A stretch of 20,489 nucleotides of DNA from Mansonella perstans (lineage: Eukaryota; Nematoda; Chromadorea; Rhabditida; Onchocercidae). The stretch covers positions 1-20,489 of the forward strand of contig JBAMDO010000435.1 of assembly GCA_037074765.1 (NCBI GenBank). Direction: 5' to 3'. The position numbers were made by a program, and so were the translations under genes. The stretch's first letter is position 1; the number at the start of each line of letters is the position of its first letter. The notes below the pieces were generated by a model. That model was not told the DNA's origin. It searched no databases and saw only the letters and a list, made by a program, of their open reading frames with translations. Shown here piece by piece: positions 16,884-20,489 of the stretch.

Positions 16884-17184
16884 TGAAAAATATTGCAGGA
16901 AGCAAATGGATTGCTGCAAGCAATCATCGTACTTTCTGCAAAATTCCGAGCAAAAATAACTTTTCGTATATGGTAATATACCTCGACCTTTTCCCTCTCA
17001 AATGCTTCATTGATGTTCTACCGATATCACATCAGTCATGCTATCGAGATCAATTTCATCCCCTGATGCTTGGATTTGGGTTGTCATATGAATCTGACTT
17101 TTCAACAAGACAAATCTTCCACCAGGCAGCAAAATTTTCTGTTATCCCTCACTTCAACATCACAACAATTTCTTTCGCATATCT
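16884..17184 (-). pseudogene. Minus-strand coding relic (copy B)
   Basis: This is the copy B counterpart of 5001-5310. The middle frame is intact here for 44 codons (17141-17010, stop 17009-17007) and includes an MTTQIQASGDEIDLD stretch. The following frame (INEAFEREK) is conserved with one synonymous change but again sits one base out of phase. The plus-strand frame open across this segment has less plausible composition and was judged a shadow. Confidence 0.4.
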
Positions 17185-18251
17185 AAATTTGAATCTGACT
17201 TTTGATAAAAGCAAGAAAATAGAAATAGGGCAATCCAGGGAATTCAGAATTCTGATGAACAATTAAATTACAAAAAACTATTACTATCGAATTACCAAAT
17301 CACCTCTGTTCTCAAAAGCGTAAAACATGTTCTTTTATCTATCTTTCAGATTCCCTATCATTCCCACTGATCTTCTATCATTTGATCAAATTTTTCATTC
17401 GCTCATTTTTAAGTCACTGCATTAAATGATCAGAGATAACGTCAATATCCGCCCCAATGTTGCATTTTGTTGCATTTATTCCACAAATAATGTTCCTTTG
17501 CTCTATAAATTCTGGTAAGATTCATAGCAGACATTTTTATATCGCTGCCAAACAAAAGCTAATTATAATCAATTTGAGGAATTCCAGAAATTTCTGATGA
17601 AAAATCAAATGATGAACAATTAAATAACAAAAACAATTAAAAATGTCACTACCATCAAATTCCCATCTCAACTTAAACTGTTCTGCTATCTATCTTTGGG
17701 TTCTTTATTATTTTTTTTCGTCCATTTTTATTCCTGCATAATATCAAAGAAACGTATCCGCTCATTTGTTGCTTTTATTACAAACATTTCCATTCTTTTA
17801 TATTCCGGAAAGATCCATATCAGCATCTTTCTTTCTAATATAAATGGAAGATTTGTCTTCCAAATTTTCACGTTTACATTTCAATTTGAATTTAAAACCT
17901 TTTCTGACGAATCCGACGATGTCATAAATTTCGGCTGGAACCTCCATATTCTAACCAAATTGATTGCGATTTGTTTCTTACATTTCTCAAGTTATAACTT
18001 TTCAATATGAGTTCTTCGATTCTAACTTGCTAATTATAATTTTCATTAAGAAACCAATGGTTATAAAAATTGAAGCATCCTGTAAGATTTCTACGAGGAA
18101 ATGATCTTTTGAAAAGTCCCAAATAATTCTTTTTTCTCTCTTTTCTTCCGCCTCCAACGAAATGTTAATAAATCGAAAATTCGAAAGTATTAAAGAATAT
18201 CTGAAAAACTGCAGTATTTTATATACAACAGATTTTAGATTGTCAACACCA

Positions 18252-18622
18252 ATGCATTTGTTCAATACCTTTCTATTCGTTATCTGCGCTGCTGTCGTAA
18301 TTCAAGTAAGTTCTCAAATGGAAGCTCTAGGTTAGAAACAATAAGATTAAAGGCTATCTGTAAAGCATCAAACAAGTGCAAATTTTAATTTCAGGCCTGC
18401 CAGTCTGTCCCAGGTAAGCCAGGGCGAGATGGAAGGGACGGAAATTCAGGAGAGCCTGGAGAGCGGGGAGAAGAAGGACCACCTGGAGATGAAGGTCCAG
18501 AAGGTCATCCTGGAATTCAAGGTCCTCCAGGACCGCAAGGTGATGAAGGACCAACAGGAGATCCAGGTGAAATGGGACTGCAAGGCATGAGGGGGGTAGA
18601 TTCCCCAGCAGGAGGCAGATAA
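18252..18622 (+). CDS. Two-exon secreted mini-collagen (copy B)
   Basis: Exons are 18252-18305 and 18395-18622 (TAA at 18620-18622), giving 93 residues with the same splice sites, phase and signal peptide as copy A. All 21 Gly positions of the triplet region are kept. Against copy A there is a Val to Ala change in the signal peptide and changes at five X/Y positions (Ser-Leu to Asn-Ser, Pro to Arg, Ala to Glu, Thr to Met). No synonymous differences were seen in the aligned part. The tail differs completely: VDSPAGGR instead of ANYGRR. The upstream acceptor is at 18233-18238. It was probably a functional gene at least until recently. Confidence 0.8.
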
Positions 18623-19918
18623 TGCAATTTGTCAATGGTAACGGAACAGTCACCTTTCAGTGATATTTGTTCTCTTTGGATTTTTTATTTGCATCAACAT
18701 ATCGCAGATTTGTTCTTTTGATTATGTCACAACGTTAGCAGTATTTGAACATTGGATTTCATGAAGCAAGTCTTCGTTATATCTTCAAACTCTAACTTTA
18801 TCAAGGCCAATATTTAATCATAAAAATTTATTAAAATTTGACAATTTTTAAACAGAAAGGAAAATGATGCAGATAGGATAGTACTGCTAATTTTTGAATT
18901 AATCTTTTGTTTCCCGTATTAGTTAGTTAACTTTTTTCGTTCCAGTTTGCAATTCCCAATCGTTCTAGTTTTGATTATACCGATCATATATACCGAGCCA
19001 GAGTTGATGATAAAGGGACAGCGGTTATTGTGCTTGTGATTAAGTGACATTTGCTACAGTTTAACAATTTTTCATATATATTCTTAGTCTTCTGGCTTCA
19101 GTCTTAACTTAATCTGTTGTTTCAATTTTTTAAATTAGTACTGCCTTTATCCTTCATTTAGAACCGGTCCTTACATGTAGCGACCAAATCTTTCTCAGTA
19201 GACCTCTTCACCTGAAATAAGCTTGCCGGTGTTATCGATCGCTACTCATTCATTCTGTGATGATCTCCCGGTTGTGTATCATCTCTAAATTAAATTTGAA
19301 AATGAAGCCAGAAGGTCTAAATTTCAATCGCGTATTATAATATTTTCATCCAATTCATCTTCAATATATATTTGGGTACCTAAATTATTAAAACAGTGGT
19401 TTATACTATCTGATCTAATTTTGGGTCGATTTTGTCAACTTCATGTATCATTTTTCAATTGACTTCTGGTTAGTTTGCATATTTGATAGTATAAGTTTTC
19501 ACTGTAATCAGAGAAAAATTTTTTGGTTCATTTGTATAAATTGGAACTTGTATAAAAGTTCATGCACTACAGCAAAATTGCTTAGAACTTCAAACATTGA
19601 GCCACAAATAAGTTTTATAGTGTTTAAAAAATTTTATCAAATTTGAATTTAGATAATAAATTAAAAGTTTGATTTATGGAACTTTGTCAAAAATAGTAGA
19701 AAATATAACAGAATAATATGTTGCAAATAGTGAATTCGAATTTCAATTTTTGCATTCAAATTACACTAAGGAATCGATTATGATTTTGAGGTCAGCGAAT
19801 TTTCACAAAATGGAAAGATCAGATCTACGATAAGTTGGTACAAATCAAAAAAAGAACAGATATCACTGGGCGAGATTGCTTCGTCGACAAATTTCATTGC
19901 TTATTTTTGACTTGCAGA

Positions 19919-20077
19919 TGGTCGGATTGGTCCTTCCATTTCTTCATACCTTGCGATCCTCTCACTAAGGTTCTTTTCTGCCTTCATCTATCTAATGGTC
20001 CTTTTGATCCTGACATTCCAGTACCTCCTTTGGACCTGGGTTATCTGGCATCCTATTCCGTTCACCCTCATTGGTAG
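19919..20077 (-). pseudogene. Decayed collagen fragment on the minus strand (copy B)
   Basis: This is the copy B counterpart of 8158-8317. The core at 20028-19993 reads GGT GMS GSK GPL, and the GPL triplet looks more collagen-like than the GSL of copy A. It is then broken by the same stop pattern. No start, signal peptide or long triplet run is left. Confidence 0.6.
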
Positions 20078-20489
20078 ACCACAAGTCTTATGAGAAATGC
20101 CAAATAATTAGAAGCATACCTTTAGTTTTTCTTTTCTATTTAGAAACAATCTTACTTGAATTAACTTACTTGAGTCATGAAAGCAGCGCAAATGACCTGT
20201 AATAAAGTACTGAGAAGATTGTTATTGATAATCTGAAATTTTCTCAAATTGTTTTCCAGTTATTTCTTAAGATCTTTCTTCAAATAAACCTTACGTAGAT
20301 GGACCTTTTCCTTAATTTATCGCCTTAGTTAACATATGATAGTCGACTGGTCAGAATATGTCAATCCTACCTGAATATTACATGTGAGAAAAGATTTTAT
20401 GAACTAAATTGAAATTTAATGGAAGGAATTTGGAAGAGAAATTTATTTACATTGGGAAGAAGGATATCTATATGAATCTTTTTTGAAAC

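Larger units (their letters stand above)
11898..20489. repeat. Copy B of the long direct duplication (right arm)
   Basis: This is the second copy of 1-8730 in the same orientation. The match is still present at the window edge, where copy A continues with a short extra stretch. The true unit could therefore be a tandem repeat of about 11.8 kb that includes the middle region, or a shorter dispersed repeat. Sequence beyond the right edge would decide. Some blocks are almost identical (2 substitutions in the 159 bases of 16579-16737), while others have several indels, notably around 15100-15350 and 17530-17790. Confidence 0.95.

Noticed and set aside
1..20489. CRISPR array, tRNA, rRNA or bacterial-type operon
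   Set aside because: No regularly spaced short repeats, tRNA cloverleaf, rRNA core or Shine-Dalgarno-spaced genes were seen; the splice signals are eukaryotic.

Overview
The window looks like nuclear DNA of a nematode, probably a filarial or other spirurid. It is very AT-rich. Introns end in the T-rich TTTCAG type. There are short Gly-X-Y collagen genes with an acceptor just before the start codon (a likely trans-splice site), a CxxxCxxxCxxx repeat of a kind best known from nematodes, and a BEL/Pao retrotransposon remnant. The clade is inference. Almost none of the long open frames are intact single-exon genes; most of the coding signal is in short exons and decayed copies.

Layout. Two near-identical direct copies of one segment dominate: copy A, 1 to about 8730, and copy B, about 11898 to the window end, offset by about 11.91 kb at the left and 11.76 kb at the right. 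Each copy holds, in order: a conserved 33-codon minus-strand frame; a plus-strand exon with a hydrophobic segment; a decayed minus-strand BEL/Pao fragment with an LTR-like end; a plus-strand Cys-rich exon set; a cluster of minus-strand exon-like blocks, including an internal repeat; an intact two-exon secreted mini-collagen on the plus strand; a conserved but broken stretch; and a decayed collagen piece on the minus strand. Both copies carry the BEL/Pao fragment at the same place, so it was there before the duplication.

The 3.2 kb between the copies (about 8730-11897) holds a mitochondrial cox3 fragment on the minus strand (a NUMT, readable only with TGA as Trp), directly followed by a third, dead collagen copy whose start codon is AGG and whose glycine positions are mostly replaced. 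It also holds a small LTR-related piece in inverted orientation and a convincing minus-strand terminal exon with a poly(A) signal.

Working picture: a cluster of small secreted or cuticle-type protein genes that has been duplicated, invaded by a retroelement and eroded. The mini-collagen is the only gene whose complete coding structure is intact in both copies. No bacterial-type operon, CRISPR array, rRNA or tRNA gene was seen.
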